A stretch of DNA of 64,000 bases, taken from NCBI RefSeq assembly GCF_918741295.1, contig NZ_CAKKNB010000004.1, positions 434,001 to 498,000 of the forward strand. The letters are read 5' to 3'. How positions within the stretch are numbered: the first letter of the stretch is position 1; each line of letters begins with the position of its first letter. Shown piece after piece: positions 37,870-52,100 of the stretch. Made by a program: the position numbers and the translations under genes. The notes below the pieces were generated by a model, which saw only the letters and a program-made list of their open reading frames with translations, was not told where the DNA came from and ran no database searches. This stretch comes from Aquabacterium sp. CECT 9606 (GTDB lineage: Bacteria > Pseudomonadota > Gammaproteobacteria > Burkholderiales > Burkholderiaceae_C).

Positions 37870-39390
37870 ATGATCTACGCTGCACCCGGCGCCGCTGGCG
37901 CTCCCGTGAACTTCAAGAAGCAGTACGACAACTTCATCAATGGCCAGTTTGTGGCCCCTGTTGACGGTCAGTATTTCGATGTGATCTCGCCCATCAATGG
38001 CGAGGTCTTCACGAAAGCTGCCCGCTCCGGTGCTGCTGACATTGAGCTGGCCCTGGATGCCGCCCATGCTGCCAAGGACCAGTGGGCAGCCACCTCTGCA
38101 GGTGAACGCGCCAACATCCTGCTCAAGATCGCCGATCGCATCGAGCAGAACCTGGAAAAGCTGGCCTACGCCGAAACCGTGGACAACGGCAAGGCCATCC
38201 GCGAAACGCTGAACGCCGACATCCCGCTCACGGTCGATCACTTCCGCTACTTTGCGGGTTGCCTGCGTGCGCAAGAGGGCTCGCTGTCCGAGATCGACGG
38301 CAACACCATCGCGTATCACTTCCATGAGCCCTTGGGCGTGGTCGGTCAGATCATCCCCTGGAACTTCCCGATCTTGATGGCCGCCTGGAAGCTGGCTCCG
38401 GCCTTGGGCGCGGGCAACTGTGTGGTGCTCAAGCCCGCCGAATCGACCCCCATCAGCATCCTGGTGTTGGCCGAGATGATCGCTGACCTGTTGCCACCTG
38501 GCGTGCTCAACATCGTCAACGGCATGGGGCGCGAAGCCGGCATGCCCTTGGCATCCAGCAAGCGCATCGCCAAGATCGCCTTCACCGGCTCGACCGCCAC
38601 GGGGCGTGTCATTGCGCAAGCGGCGGCCACCAACCTGATTCCCGCCACGCTGGAGCTGGGGGGCAAGAGCCCCAACATCTTCTTTGAAGACGTGATGGAT
38701 GCCGACGATGCCTTCCTGGACAAGGCCATCGAAGGCATGGTGCTGTTCGCTTTCAACCAGGGGGAGGTCTGCACCTGCCCGTCGCGGGCGCTGATCCAGG
38801 AGTCGATCTACGACAAGTTCATGGCGCGCGTGCTCAAGCGCGTGGCCGCCATCAAGCAAGGCGACCCCCTGGACACCGACTCGATGATGGGCGCACAGGC
38901 CTCCAGCCTGCAGATGGACAAGATCATGTCCTATCTGGCGGTGGGCAAGGAAGAGGGGGCCGAGGTGTTGATCGGTGGTGGTGCGGCCAAGCTCGGTGGT
39001 GCCTTGTCAGGCGGTTATTACATCCAGCCGACCCTGTTCAAGGGGCACAACAAGATGCGCATCTTCCAGGAGGAAATCTTTGGCCCGGTGCTGGCCGTGA
39101 CGACCTTCAAAACCGAAGCCGAAGCCCTGCAAATTGCCAATGACACGCCTTATGGCCTGGGCGCCGGTGTGTGGACCCGCAATGGCAACCGCGCTTACCA
39201 GTTTGGCCGCCGCATCCAGGCCGGCCGGGTGTGGACCAACTGTTATCACGCCTACCCCGCCCACGCTGCCTTTGGCGGCTACAAGGAATCGGGCATTGGC
39301 CGCGAGACCCACAAGGTCATGCTGGACCACTACCAGCAAACAAAGAACCTGCTGGTCAGCTACGACCCCAACAAGCTGGGCTTCTTCTGA
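37870..39390 (+). CDS. NAD+-dependent aldehyde dehydrogenase (acetaldehyde type, ExaC/AldB-like)
   Basis: Aldehyde dehydrogenase of 506 residues. Motifs seen: [31 protein letters not shown], the Glu motif [10 protein letters not shown], the catalytic Cys in [11 protein letters not shown], and a tail ending YDPNKLGFF typical of the AldB/ExaC group that oxidises acetaldehyde and other short aldehydes. AGGAGA at 37858-37863 fixes the ATG at 37870 rather than an upstream in-frame codon. The divergent AcoR-like activator and the -24/-12 promoter point to inducible alcohol or acetoin metabolism. Confidence 0.92.
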   Translation: MIYAAPGAAGAPVNFKKQYDNFINGQFVAPVDGQYFDVISPINGEVFTKAARSGAADIELALDAAHAAKDQWAATSAGERANILLKIADRIEQNLEKLAYAETVDNGKAIRETLNADIPLTVDHFRYFAGCLRAQEGSLSEIDGNTIAYHFHEPLGVVGQIIPWNFPILMAAWKLAPALGAGNCVVLKPAESTPISILVLAEMIADLLPPGVLNIVNGMGREAGMPLASSKRIAKIAFTGSTATGRVIAQAAATNLIPATLELGGKSPNIFFEDVMDADDAFLDKAIEGMVLFAFNQGEVCTCPSRALIQESIYDKFMARVLKRVAAIKQGDPLDTDSMMGAQASSLQMDKIMSYLAVGKEEGAEVLIGGGAAKLGGALSGGYYIQPTLFKGHNKMRIFQEEIFGPVLAVTTFKTEAEALQIANDTPYGLGAGVWTRNGNRAYQFGRRIQAGRVWTNCYHAYPAHAAFGGYKESGIGRETHKVMLDHYQQTKNLLVSYDPNKLGFF

Positions 39391-39444
39391 TGGGTCTGTG
39401 CCACAGTTCGGTTTTGTCTTGCAAGCGCACAGCGCCTCACCAAC

Positions 39445-39807
39445 ATGACGACTCTGGTCTTTGGCATTCCCAACTGCGACACCGTTAAAAAAGCCCGCAC
39501 CTGGCTGGATGAGCAAGGTGTGGCCCACACCTTCCACGACTACAAGAAGCAGGGCGTGCCTGCGGACCGGGTGGATGCCTGGATCAAGGCGGTCGGCTGG
39601 GAAGTGCTGGTCAACCGGCAGGGCACGACCTGGCGCAAGCTGGACGACGCGACCAAGGCTGGCGTGGTGGATGCGGCCAGCGCCAAGGCCGTCATGCTGG
39701 CCAACGCCAGCGTGATCAAACGGCCGGTGATCGAGCAGGATGGGCAGGTGAAGGTGGTGGGCTTTGACGAGAAAAAGGCCGCTGTCCTGCTGGATCAGCG
39801 GCCCTGA
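39445..39807 (+). CDS. ArsC/Spx-family reductase-like protein (YffB type)
   Basis: Thioredoxin-fold protein of 120 residues. It begins LVFGIPNCDTVKKARTWLDE with a single Cys at about residue 11, then VAHTFHDYKKQG and WRKLDD and SVIKRPVIEQ. This is the YffB/Spx branch of the ArsC family rather than a true arsenate reductase, since no arsenic genes accompany it. The partner or substrate, possibly glutathione-linked, is unknown. It lies 54 bases after the aldehyde dehydrogenase and converges with acnA. Confidence 0.85.
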   Translation: MTTLVFGIPNCDTVKKARTWLDEQGVAHTFHDYKKQGVPADRVDAWIKAVGWEVLVNRQGTTWRKLDDATKAGVVDAASAKAVMLANASVIKRPVIEQDGQVKVVGFDEKKAAVLLDQRP

Positions 39808-39824
39808 CTCTTTGATTCAACCCG

Positions 39825-42674
<2,850 letters not shown>

Positions 42675-42803
42675 GTGGACTCTCCGTGCAAAACAGACGC
42701 AATGCGAAAATACCATTGTGGCAGGGCCTGCCAGGTTCTGCGCTAGGCTAGGCGCCATGGGGTTTTGTGATGTCCGGGTTTGGGGTAATGAGGTGTTTCG
42801 TTC

Positions 42804-43499
42804 ATGATGACTAACCCGTCCGTGGGCGTGACCGAGCACCAGTTGGCCGACTACACGCCCCCAATGCACACGGGGCTGGACATCGCCTACGCGGACAGCG
42901 CCCTGCTGATCGTCAACAAGCCCAGCGGCTTGCTGAGCGTGCCGGGCCGCGGCGAGCGGTTTCAAGACAGCCTGGCCTCGCGCGTGATGCTGGAGTACCC
43001 GCAGGCCCTGATCGTGCACCGCCTGGACATGCAGACCTCCGGCCTTTTGGTCATGGCGCTGGGGCCGCAGGCACACCGGGATCTGAGCGCCTTGTTCCAG
43101 ACACGGCAGGTGCACAAGTGCTATGTGGCGCAGGTGGCGGGTTTGATGCTGGCCGACCATGGTGAGGTGGCGCTGCCCCTGATCACCGATTGGCCCCATC
43201 GCCCCCGCCAGAAGGTGGATTGGACGGAAGGCAAACCGGCCTTGACGCGCTGGCAGGTCGCCTCGCGCGATGCCCTGCATGACACAACCCGGGTTGAACT
43301 TGAGCCGGTGACCGGACGATCCCACCAATTGCGCGTGCACATGATGTCGATCGGGCACGCCATCGTGGGCGACCCCTTGTATGCCAGCGACACTGTGCGG
43401 GCACGGGCGGATCGCTTGTTGTTGCACGCGGCCGAACTGAAGTTTCAACATCCCCAAACGGGCGAATGGGTGCACGTTGTCAGCCCCATCCCGTTTTGA
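42804..43499 (+). CDS. rluA: RluA-family pseudouridine synthase
   Basis: Pseudouridine synthase of 231 residues (start ATG 42804 or the next codon). The catalytic motif is [14 protein letters not shown] with the nucleophilic Asp. [32 protein letters not shown] and GDPLYAS are also typical. There is no S4 domain, and the short length matches the RluA group, which modifies 23S rRNA U746 and tRNA U32 in E. coli; subgroup assignment is by length and motif only. It is divergent from acnA. Confidence 0.88.
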   Translation: MMTNPSVGVTEHQLADYTPPMHTGLDIAYADSALLIVNKPSGLLSVPGRGERFQDSLASRVMLEYPQALIVHRLDMQTSGLLVMALGPQAHRDLSALFQTRQVHKCYVAQVAGLMLADHGEVALPLITDWPHRPRQKVDWTEGKPALTRWQVASRDALHDTTRVELEPVTGRSHQLRVHMMSIGHAIVGDPLYASDTVRARADRLLLHAAELKFQHPQTGEWVHVVSPIPF

Positions 43500-43511
43500 C
43501 ATGAGCCTTGA

Positions 43512-43940
43512 ATGAGCACCATGAAGACTTTGACCATCGACCTGGATGACCTGATCATCGCGCTGGCCACCCGCTATGAACTGGACGACCCCAGCCATTA
43601 CCTGGACTTGGACACGGGCGAGGTGATCTACGCCGGCGAGGGGCTGGAAGCCTTGCCGCCCGACCTGGCGGACAACCCCCGCTACCTTTGGATCGAGCCG
43701 GTGCAGGCCGAACCGGCCTTGCAGGTCATCGAGGCTTTCATCGCCCAGGTGGGTGACCCGCAGGCGCGCGCCACCTTGACCGCGGCTTTCAACGATGACG
43801 AGCCCTTCGAAGCCTTCAAGGAGGCCATGCAGGCCTTGCCACAATTGAGGGACGCCTGGTTTTCATTCCACCACCAGGCCTATTTGGCCATGGCACAAGG
43901 CTGGTGCCAGCAACAAGGCATTGAACCCCAATGGCAGTGA
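43512..43940 (+). CDS. UPF0158 family protein
   Basis: Acidic protein of 142 residues recognised as UPF0158: an N-terminal [32 protein letters not shown] segment ([14 protein letters not shown]), a middle with RYLWIEPV, and a C-terminal [20 protein letters not shown] followed by Phe/His-rich text. Function is unknown. It lies 12 bases after rluA and overlaps sbcB by ten bases, so the four genes from rluA to the metallopeptidase are probably one operon. Confidence 0.8.
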   Translation: MSTMKTLTIDLDDLIIALATRYELDDPSHYLDLDTGEVIYAGEGLEALPPDLADNPRYLWIEPVQAEPALQVIEAFIAQVGDPQARATLTAAFNDDEPFEAFKEAMQALPQLRDAWFSFHHQAYLAMAQGWCQQQGIEPQWQ

Positions 43941-45361
43941 GCGACTTCACCTTTTTCTGGCACGACTACGAAACCTTTGGCCGAGTGCCCCGGCGTGACC
44001 GGCCCGCACAGTTCGCCGGCATCCGCACCGATGCGCAACTTCAGGAAATGGGCGAGCCGGTGATGCGCTATTGCCAACCCGCACCCGACTACCTGCCCGA
44101 TCCCGAGTCCTGCCTGCTCACAGGCATCCTGCCGCAGACCTGCCTGGACCGTGGCCTGCCTGAGCACGCTTTTGCCCAGGCCATCGAACGTGAGCTGGCG
44201 TGGCCGGGCACCATCGGCGTGGGCTACAACACCATCCGCTTTGATGACGAAGTCACGCGGCACCTTTTCTGGCGCAATTTGATCGACCCCTATGCCCGCG
44301 AGTGGCAGAACAACTGCGGCCGATGGGATTTGCTGGACGTGGTGCGCTGCACCTGGGCTTTGCGCCCGGAAGGTATCCAATGGCCGCTTCACGATGACGG
44401 CCGCCCCTCGTTCAAGCTGGAGCACCTGACGGCAGCCAACGGCCTGTCGCACGAAGCGGCGCACGATGCTTTGTCGGACGTGCGCGCCACCATTGGCCTG
44501 GCCCGGTTGATCCTGCAAAGGCAACCCAAGCTGTTCGAGTTCTGCCTGAAGCTGCGCAAGAAGGACGCCGTGCTGGCCGAGATCGGCGTGGGCAAGCCTT
44601 TCCTGCATGTGTCGGGGCAATACGGCGTGGAGCGTGGCTGCCTGGCCATCGTGTGGCCCTTGGCGCCCCACCCCACCAACAAGAACGAGCTGATCGTGTG
44701 GGACTTGTCGGTGGACCCGAGCGAGCTGTTTTCGCTCAACGCCGAAGCCATCCGCCAACGCACCTTCAGCAAGGCCGATGAGCTGCCAGAGGGCGTCACA
44801 CGCCTGCCACTGCGTTCCATCCACATCAACAAATCGCCCATCGTGATCGGCAACCTCAAAACCCTGACGCCTGCAGTGGCTGCGCGGTGGGGCCTGGACG
44901 TTGACCAAGCACTGCGCCACGCAGAATTGGCGGCGCGCCTGGGCGCATCCATGGCCGGCATCTGGCCCGATGTGTTTGCGCGCCCACCCCGGGATCAAGC
45001 GGCGGATGTGGACGAAGACCTCTACGGCGGTTTCTTGAGCAAGGAGGATCGCAATGCGCTGGACCGCTTGCGGGCTTTGAGTCCGGAGTTGCTGGCCGAG
45101 CGGCGCACAGGTTTCGAAGACGCGCGCCTGGACGAATTGCTGTTTCGCTACCGGGCGCGCAACTTCCCGCAAACCTTGAGCGCCTCTGACCAGGAGCGAT
45201 GGCTGCAACTGCGGTTTGAGCGTCTGCATGAAGGCGTTGGCGGAGGGCTGTCGTTGCAGGCATTCTTTGACCGCATTGATGAACTCAGCGAGACCGCCGA
45301 TGAGCGTGGCGAGGGCATCCTGGGCGCCTTGTACGACTATGCGGAGCAGATCGCACCATGA
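43931..45361 (+). CDS. sbcB: Exodeoxyribonuclease I
   Basis: DnaQ-like 3'-5' single-strand exonuclease of 476 residues, active in recombination and mismatch repair. DEDDh motifs are seen: FFWHDYETFG at the N-terminus, VGYNTIRFDDEVTRH in the middle and HEAAHDALSDVRATIGLA. RWDLLDVVRCTWALRPEG and LPLRSIHINKSP are typical of ExoI. The C-terminal SSB-interacting part ends GALYDYAEQI. The ATG overlaps the UPF0158 gene, and its stop overlaps the metallopeptidase start by four bases. Confidence 0.95.
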   Translation: MAVSDFTFFWHDYETFGRVPRRDRPAQFAGIRTDAQLQEMGEPVMRYCQPAPDYLPDPESCLLTGILPQTCLDRGLPEHAFAQAIERELAWPGTIGVGYNTIRFDDEVTRHLFWRNLIDPYAREWQNNCGRWDLLDVVRCTWALRPEGIQWPLHDDGRPSFKLEHLTAANGLSHEAAHDALSDVRATIGLARLILQRQPKLFEFCLKLRKKDAVLAEIGVGKPFLHVSGQYGVERGCLAIVWPLAPHPTNKNELIVWDLSVDPSELFSLNAEAIRQRTFSKADELPEGVTRLPLRSIHINKSPIVIGNLKTLTPAVAARWGLDVDQALRHAELAARLGASMAGIWPDVFARPPRDQAADVDEDLYGGFLSKEDRNALDRLRALSPELLAERRTGFEDARLDELLFRYRARNFPQTLSASDQERWLQLRFERLHEGVGGGLSLQAFFDRIDELSETADERGEGILGALYDYAEQIAP

Positions 45362-45858
45362 GCGATTTGAAGTACTTGTCGGGCTACCCGGAGCATGTGC
45401 TGGCGCAGGTGCAAAAGATCATCGACCAGGGCACGCTGGGCGATGTCCTGCAGCGAAAATATGGCGAGCGCCACGAGGTGCGCACCGACAAGGCGCTTTA
45501 CGACTATGTGCTTGATCTGAAAGCCCGCCACATGCGCAATGCGGAGGCCATCCACAAAGTGGCGTTTGACGGCAAGCTCAAGGTGATCCAACATGCGCTG
45601 GGCACGCACACAGCCATCTCGCGTGTGCAGGGCGGCAAGCTCAAGGCCAAACGCGAGATCCGCGTGGCCGCCTTGTTCAAAGAGGCGCCGCCAGAATTCC
45701 TCAAGATGATCGTGGTGCACGAGCTCGCGCACTTGAAAGTGAAAGACCATGACAAGGCCTTCTACCAACTGTGCACGCACATTGAGCCCAATTACCACCA
45801 GTATGAGTTCGATCTGAGGCTTTACCTGACGAACTTGGATTTAGGTCGCACAACGTAG
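45358..45858 (+). CDS. YgjP-like M48-type metallopeptidase domain protein
   Basis: Protein of 166 residues with the zinc-binding motif VVHELAHLKVKDHDKAFYQL (HExxH plus a downstream His/Asp), as in the YgjP/DUF45 family. Its length is shorter than E. coli YgjP because the N-terminal region is reduced. E. coli YgjP has been linked to nucleotide hydrolysis, so protease activity should not be assumed. It overlaps sbcB by four bases and ends in a small inverted repeat. Confidence 0.8.
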   Translation: MSDLKYLSGYPEHVLAQVQKIIDQGTLGDVLQRKYGERHEVRTDKALYDYVLDLKARHMRNAEAIHKVAFDGKLKVIQHALGTHTAISRVQGGKLKAKREIRVAALFKEAPPEFLKMIVVHELAHLKVKDHDKAFYQLCTHIEPNYHQYEFDLRLYLTNLDLGRTT

Positions 45859-45870
45859 GACAGCTCCTAC
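45855..45870. repeat. Perfect short inverted repeat
   Basis: GTAGGA-CAGC-TCCTAC, a six-base stem with a four-base loop, overlapping the metallopeptidase stop. No T run follows, so it is not a typical terminator. Confidence 0.5.
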
Positions 45871-45937
45871 TGGGGCCAACGCGGTGGGCCGACAGACTCG
45901 GCGTGGTGCGAGGACTAACATGGGCTTCAAAATTAAC

Positions 45938-45944
45938 AGGAGAG
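45938..45944 (+). promoter_or_regulatory. Strong ribosome binding site of the small membrane protein gene
   Basis: AGGAGAG six bases before ATG 45951. It marks a real small gene start and argues against the in-frame GTG at 45903. Confidence 0.75.
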
Positions 45945-45950
45945 CCCTGC

Positions 45951-46193
45951 ATGAACTCCCACCACTCTTTCTCTCCAAGCTGGAGCACAGCTTCCATTCC
46001 TGACGCGCCTGACACCTCGCCCATGGATTTGTCTTCCTTGAGCGGGCACTTTAACGAGTGTCAGGATTCCAAAGGTCGGTGGTTCAGTTTGCATTGCCTG
46101 GCCGAGTCGGCCCATGGATTCATGGCGCCGCGTTTTGTGACCTCCCTGGTCACTGTGACGGTTGTTGTTGGCATAGCCTCTTTGGCGCTGTAG
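45951..46193 (+). CDS. Small single-span membrane protein, unknown
   Basis: Predicted protein of 80 residues: a Ser/Asp/Pro-rich N-terminal half (SPSWSTASIPDAPDTSPMDL), a central stretch with two Cys and several His (FNECQDSKGRWFSLHCLAES), and a C-terminal hydrophobic helix (FVTSLVTVTVVVGIASLAL) that ends the protein. I do not recognise the family. The strong ribosome site and its place seven bases ahead of the cyclic glucan synthase suggest a translated gene co-expressed with it, perhaps as a tail-anchored partner. Confidence 0.6.
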   Translation: MNSHHSFSPSWSTASIPDAPDTSPMDLSSLSGHFNECQDSKGRWFSLHCLAESAHGFMAPRFVTSLVTVTVVVGIASLAL

Positions 46194-46199
46194 GCCGTC

Positions 46200-49100
46200 A
46201 TGGCCCGATCTCCTCTGCTTCTGTTGGTGCCAGAAGCATCGGCAGAGGTGTGTGACATCCTGTCGTCTTCGCGTGGGCCCATGGCGCCCCCGAATCGATC
46301 CGAAATATTTGGCGTCAGCCGCTTTGCAGACCATGGTCGCAGTTTGGCGGCAACCCACCGTGCGCGCAATGCGGCCTTGCGGTCCACCGCTTTCTTTCCC
46401 AGGCTTCGAGACAATATTCGCGTTCTGCGCGAAGCGCACCACTACATCAGCACCCAGGCCGTCACCGGCCATGACGTGAGTCCTGCGGCTGAATGGCTGT
46501 TGGACAATTTCCATTTGATTGAAGCGCAACTCAAGGAGATACGCGACGGCTTGCCGCACCGCTATTTCCGTGACCTGCCGGTGCTGATCGATGAGCCATT
46601 GGCTGGCTTACCTCGCGTCTATGGTGTGGCCTGGGCCTTCGTGGCCCACAACGACAGCGCTTTCGACGAAGATTTGTTGACCCATTTTTTGCGCGCGTAC
46701 CAGGAGGTTCGTGACCTGACCTTGGGCGAGCTGTGGGCCCTGCCCACCACCTTGCGGGTGGTGTTGATCGAAAACTTGCGCCGATTGGCCGAGAACGTGG
46801 CCACCAGCAAGGCGGCCCGCGAAGTGGCCAATCTGTGCTGCGATCGCATCGATACCTACAGTCCCCACCAGCTGGACGCGTTGCTGGCCTTGATGAATGC
46901 ACGGGGGTCGGGCCGAGCCTTTCTGACCCAGATGGCGCAGCGCCTGCAGGACTCGCAGATCGCCGGCGTGGGGCATGAGCGCTACCACGAGTGGTTGAAC
47001 AAGACCTTGCCTGATCTGGCCACGGTACAGATGCAGCAGCCCGTGGAACGAACAGCCAACAACCTGAGCATGAGCAACGCCATCAGCGCCCTGCGCGCGA
47101 TTGGCGATGCGAACTGGACCGACATCGTCGGGCAAACCAGCTCGCTCATGCAACTGATGATGTCGGCCCCCACCTTCGAAGCCGAGCGTGACGACACGCG
47201 CAGCCAGACCCTGCATGACATCGAGGACCTGGCGCGCCGCAGCGGACAAAGCGAGCTGGCTGTGGCCCAGGCCTTGTTGGCCTTGATGAACCGCGCACAG
47301 GCGTCTTCGATGCCATCCGACATCGCCGGCGATGTGGCCGTGGCCAGCCATTGGTTGCAAGGCCCTGGGCGCCCTCAACTGATGAGTGCGCTGGGCCTGC
47401 AGGAACACGCGGCCATGGCCTGGCGATTTGCCTGGCGTGCGGGCGCGGTGCCGGCCTACTTGGCGGCTTTGATCGTGGGTACTGCGGCGTTGGTGGCCTG
47501 GGTGATGGGCCAGCACGGCCCTCATGCCCTGGGCTGGCAAGGGCCTGCCGGGCTGGTCGGCCTGGCCGTGATCTTGATGGTCTTCCCGGCGTCAGAGGCC
47601 GTCGTGGCCATGGTGAACCGCCTGATCAGCGAGTCGGTGCGGCCCGTGCGCTTCCCCAGGCTGGCGTTGAGCGACGGGGTTCCGCCAGAACACCGGGTGA
47701 TGGTGGTGATCCCGGCCATGATGACCGATGCGGTTTCGGTGCAGGCGTTGAGTCACCAGCTGTGCCTGCACTACCTGGCCAACCCGGAGCCCCACGCACA
47801 GTTTGCCCTGCTGACCGATTGGGCCGACGCCGACACGGCCAACCTGCCCACCGATGCCGCTTTGCTGCAAACGGCGGTGCAAGCTCTGGGCAAGTTGAAC
47901 GAGCGCTTCCCGGTGGACGGCGATGCGCCACCTCGCTTCATCGTCCTGCACCGCGAGCGGCGTTTCAGCGAGACCGAGCAGACCTGGATGGGCTGGGAAC
48001 GCAAGCGCGGTAAGCTGGAACAGCTGGTGGCCGCATTGGCCACGGGTCAGGCCGGCGCTTTTTTGAACTTGGGCAGCGTGTCCAACATCGCAGCGAACAC
48101 GCGTTACGTGGTCACCTTGGACAGCGACACCCAGTTGCCACCAGGGCGCTTGCGTGAACTGGTGGGCGTGGCCGCGCACCCGCACAACCGGCCCCGGCTG
48201 GATGCGCGCGGCACACGGGTCATCAGTGGTCATGGCATCTTGCAGCCCCGCATCGTGACGCCCTTGCCTGCCCCACGCGACCGCACGCGCTTTCACTGGT
48301 TGTTCGCGGGCCAGTTGGGCATCGATCCCTACAGCGCTGCCAGCTCCGAGGTCTACCAGGATGTGTTTGACGAGGGCTCCTTCACCGGCAAAGGTTTGTT
48401 GAACGTCCAGGCCGTGCACGCGGTACTCTCGGGCCGGCTGCCCGAGGGCAGGGTGCTGAGCCATGATTTGCTGGAAGGATCGCTGGTCCGTTGCGCTGGC
48501 GTCACCGACATCACCTTGATTGAGGATGCCCCCTTCCACGCCGATGTCGCAGCCTCACGCCTGCACCGGTGGATCCGGGGTGATTGGCAGTTGCTGAGTT
48601 TCCTGATCCGGGGTGGCTGGTTCAGCATTTCCGGCATCAACCGCTGGAAGATGATCGACAACCTGCGCCGCTCCCTGGTCGCCCCCATGTCCTTCGCCCT
48701 GCTGATCCTGGCGCTTGCCAGTGGCGTGGTCTCACCTTGGGCTGTGATCGCCCTGGTGCTGGTCGCCTTTGCCGGTGGGCCGGTTCTGGGCGCCGTGGCG
48801 GGCCTGGCGCCCAGCCGCGATGGCATCGCCATGGCGCACTTTTACCGCCTGGCCTTCGCAGACCTGGGGCGCGCTGTGGGCGCTGGCCTGTGGCACCTGG
48901 CGCAATTGTTGAACGAAGCCATGATGGCCGTTGACGCGATCGTGCGGACCTTGTACCGCATGCTGGTCAGCCAGCGGAACCTGCTTCAGTGGACCACGGC
49001 CGCGGCAGCCCAGGCGTCCACCAGCCATGCTTTGGCGGCCACCGTCTGGCGCCATCGGAACGTGACCGCGGGCGCACTGATCCTGGGTGCGCTGTTGTTT

Positions 49101-52100
49101 TTCACCTCGCCCTATCCCTGGCTGGCCTTGGCGCTGTGCCTGGCCTGGGCCTTGTCGCCACTGTGGACCTGGTGGGTGAGCCGCCCCAGTGAGGCCGTGA
49201 TAGGCGACACCGTGGCCCCGGCCGATCGGCTCTACCTCGCTGGCGTGGCCCGCGACACCTGGCGCTTGTTCGAGCGCTGCGTGGGGCCGCAGGACCAGCA
49301 CCTGCCACCCGACAACCTGCAGACCTTGCCGTACGACATGGTGGCCCACCGGACGTCGCCCACCAACATTGGCCTGTACCTGCTCAGCACCGCGTGCGCA
49401 CGCCAGTTTGGCTGGATCGGCACGTTGGAGATGCTGGACAGGCTGGAAGCCACCTTGGCCTCCTTGCTCAGCATGCAGCGCTACCGCGGCCACTTTTTGA
49501 ACTGGTACGACACCGAAACCTTGCGCCCCTTGCTGCCCAGTTATGTGTCCACCGTGGACAGTGGCAACCTGAGCGGCCATCTGCTGGCCACCGCGCAAGC
49601 CTGCCTTGAACTCCGCCATGCGCCCTTGGATGACCAAGCCGCCAAGGAGGCCCTTCAGACCTCCCTGCAGCGTGTGCGGCCCATGCTGCCCTTGCTGGCC
49701 GAGTTGCCTGGGCACCAGGCCTTGATGGCGTTGCTGGCCTGGAGCGACCCCTTGGGCAGCGCAAGCCATTTGCCCGAAGGCAAGCAAGCCTTGTTGGCGG
49801 ATGCCAGCCAGGAGCTGGAGGCTTTGCAACTGTTTGCCCAAGCCAGACCTGAGTGCCAGAGCCTGCTGTGGTGCCTGGCCGATCACCTGAACACCTTGCG
49901 CTCGGCCTGGCGTGATCAGGCGGAACACGGCGAAGATCAGCAGCGCACGGTGGCACGCCTGGACGAGCTGGCCCGGCAATTCAAGCGCATGGCCTGGGAG
50001 CCCGACTACAGCTTCCTGTACCACCGCAAGCGGCATCTTTTCCACATTGGCTACCGGGTGGCCGAGCAACAACTGGATGCCAGTTTCTACGACCTGTTGG
50101 CGTCTGAATCGCGCTTGACCAGCCTTCTGGCCATCGCCAAGGGTGATGTGCCGGTGGCCCATTGGGCCGCCTTGGGCCGGCCCACCTACGCGGCGGGCAC
50201 GCATGCAGGCCTGCGCTCGTGGTCAGGCTCGATGTTCGAGTACCTGATGCCTTCCCTGGTCCTGGACGAGCCGCACGGCAGCCTGCTGCACAGCGCGGGG
50301 CACGCCGCGGTGCTGGAACAGATGGCCTATGCACAAAAGCAGCGCACTCCCTGGGGCATGTCCGAGTCGGCGTACGCGGCCAGCGACCACACCTTGGCCT
50401 ACCAATACTCACCCCAAGGCGTGCCTCGCCTGGCCTTGAGGCGAACCCCGCAGGACGAGTTGGTGATCGCCCCTTACGCCACCGTGCTGGCGGCTGAACT
50501 CGTGCCCCACCAGGCCGTGAGCAACATGCGGCGCATCGAGTTGCTCCTGGGGCGCGGGCGTTATGGCTTGATCGAAGCCCTTGATTTTTCGCCATCAAGG
50601 CAGACTGGCATTGACCGCGTCTCGCGCGTCAGCACCTTCATGGCTCACCACCAGGGCATGAGCATCGTGTCCCTGGCCAATGTCCTGTTGAACGGTGCGC
50701 CGCGCCGATGGGGCATGGCCAATGCGCACATCGAGGCGGTGACCTCCTTGCTGCACGAGCGGGTCCCCCGAGAGATCTCGGTCTTGCACACGCCTCCCGC
50801 CAGCATCGTCACGGATGGCCACCAGCGCGATGCTTTGGGCATGCTGCGCGATGTCACGCCAGGCGTTGCGGCGGTCGAGCCCACGCACCTCTTGTCCAAT
50901 GGCCGGTACAGCGTGGCCTTGCGGCCCAATGGCGCCGGTTGGAGTCGCTGGGGCAACGCCGGCATCACGCGTTGGCGTGACGATGCCCTGCGCGATGCCT
51001 GCGGCAGCTTCATGTACCTGCGCTGGGAGCAGGCCATGGCGCCGGTGTCGCTCACGCAGCACCCAGCGCCCGACCCACGCGCCCATTACCGAAGCACTTA
51101 CCACGCCGAGCGGGTCAGCTTTGAGGCCATCTGGCCAGAGCTGGAAACGCGCGTCACGGTGTGGGTCAGCCCCGAAGACGACATCGAGTTCCGCCAGGTC
51201 GAAATCCGCAACGTGAGCGACGGCGACATCGACCTGGAGTTCATGTCCGCCTTCGATGTGACCCTGGCCGATCCACGCGCCGATGAGGCGCACCCGGCCT
51301 TCTCCAACTTGTTTGTCAGGGCGGAGTGGGTGGCCGCGCAGCAAGCCCTGGTGTTCGAGCGCCGGCCGCGCCTGGTCACCGAGAAGGGGCTGTCGGCCGT
51401 GCATTTCCTGGCTGATGGCCATGCCGGCTTGATCACCGACCTTCGCATCCAGACCGACCGCCTTCGCTGGCTGGGCCGCAACCACGACGTGAGCAACCCA
51501 CAGGCCTTGTTTGACACACCCCCCGAGCCCGATCCATCCAGGCCCGATGAGGGCATGGTGCTGAACACGGGCCTGGATCCGGTGGCTGGTTTGCTGGTGC
51601 GCTTGCACATTCCGGCGCAAAGCAAGGCCTGCCTGACCTTGTGCACCGCAGCGTCCGACAATGTGGCGACCTTGCGCTCGGTGATGGACAAGTACCGCCA
51701 GACTGCCCACATCGAACGCGCATCGCTGATGTCGGCCACCTTGGCAGGCATCAAATTGCGCGACCTTCGGCTCAACGCCGAGACTTTCGCTTCCATCCAG
51801 ACCTTGACCACGGCGCTGGCCATGGTGGTGACCCGGCCGATCAACCTCAGCGAGGAGGGCCCGGCCACGGCCTGTGACCGCAAGCTGCTCTGGCGCTTTG
51901 GCATCTCGGGCGACCGGCCCATCGTGCTGGTGTCGGCCGGTGTGCCGCAGGGCTTGGGCCTCGTGCGGTCGCTGGCCCAGGCCTTGCGCTTGTGGACCTG
52001 GGGTGCGGTGGTCTGCGATCTGGTGGTGGTGAACGCCGAGCCCACGTCCTACCTGATGGCCCTTCAACGTGACATCGGCGCCTTGCGCGAACGCTATGTG

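Noticed and set aside
42675..43844. Upstream extension of the acnA frame by about 390 codons
   Set aside because: It is antisense to rluA and the UPF0158 gene, and AcnA homology begins at ATG 42674 behind a good ribosome site.
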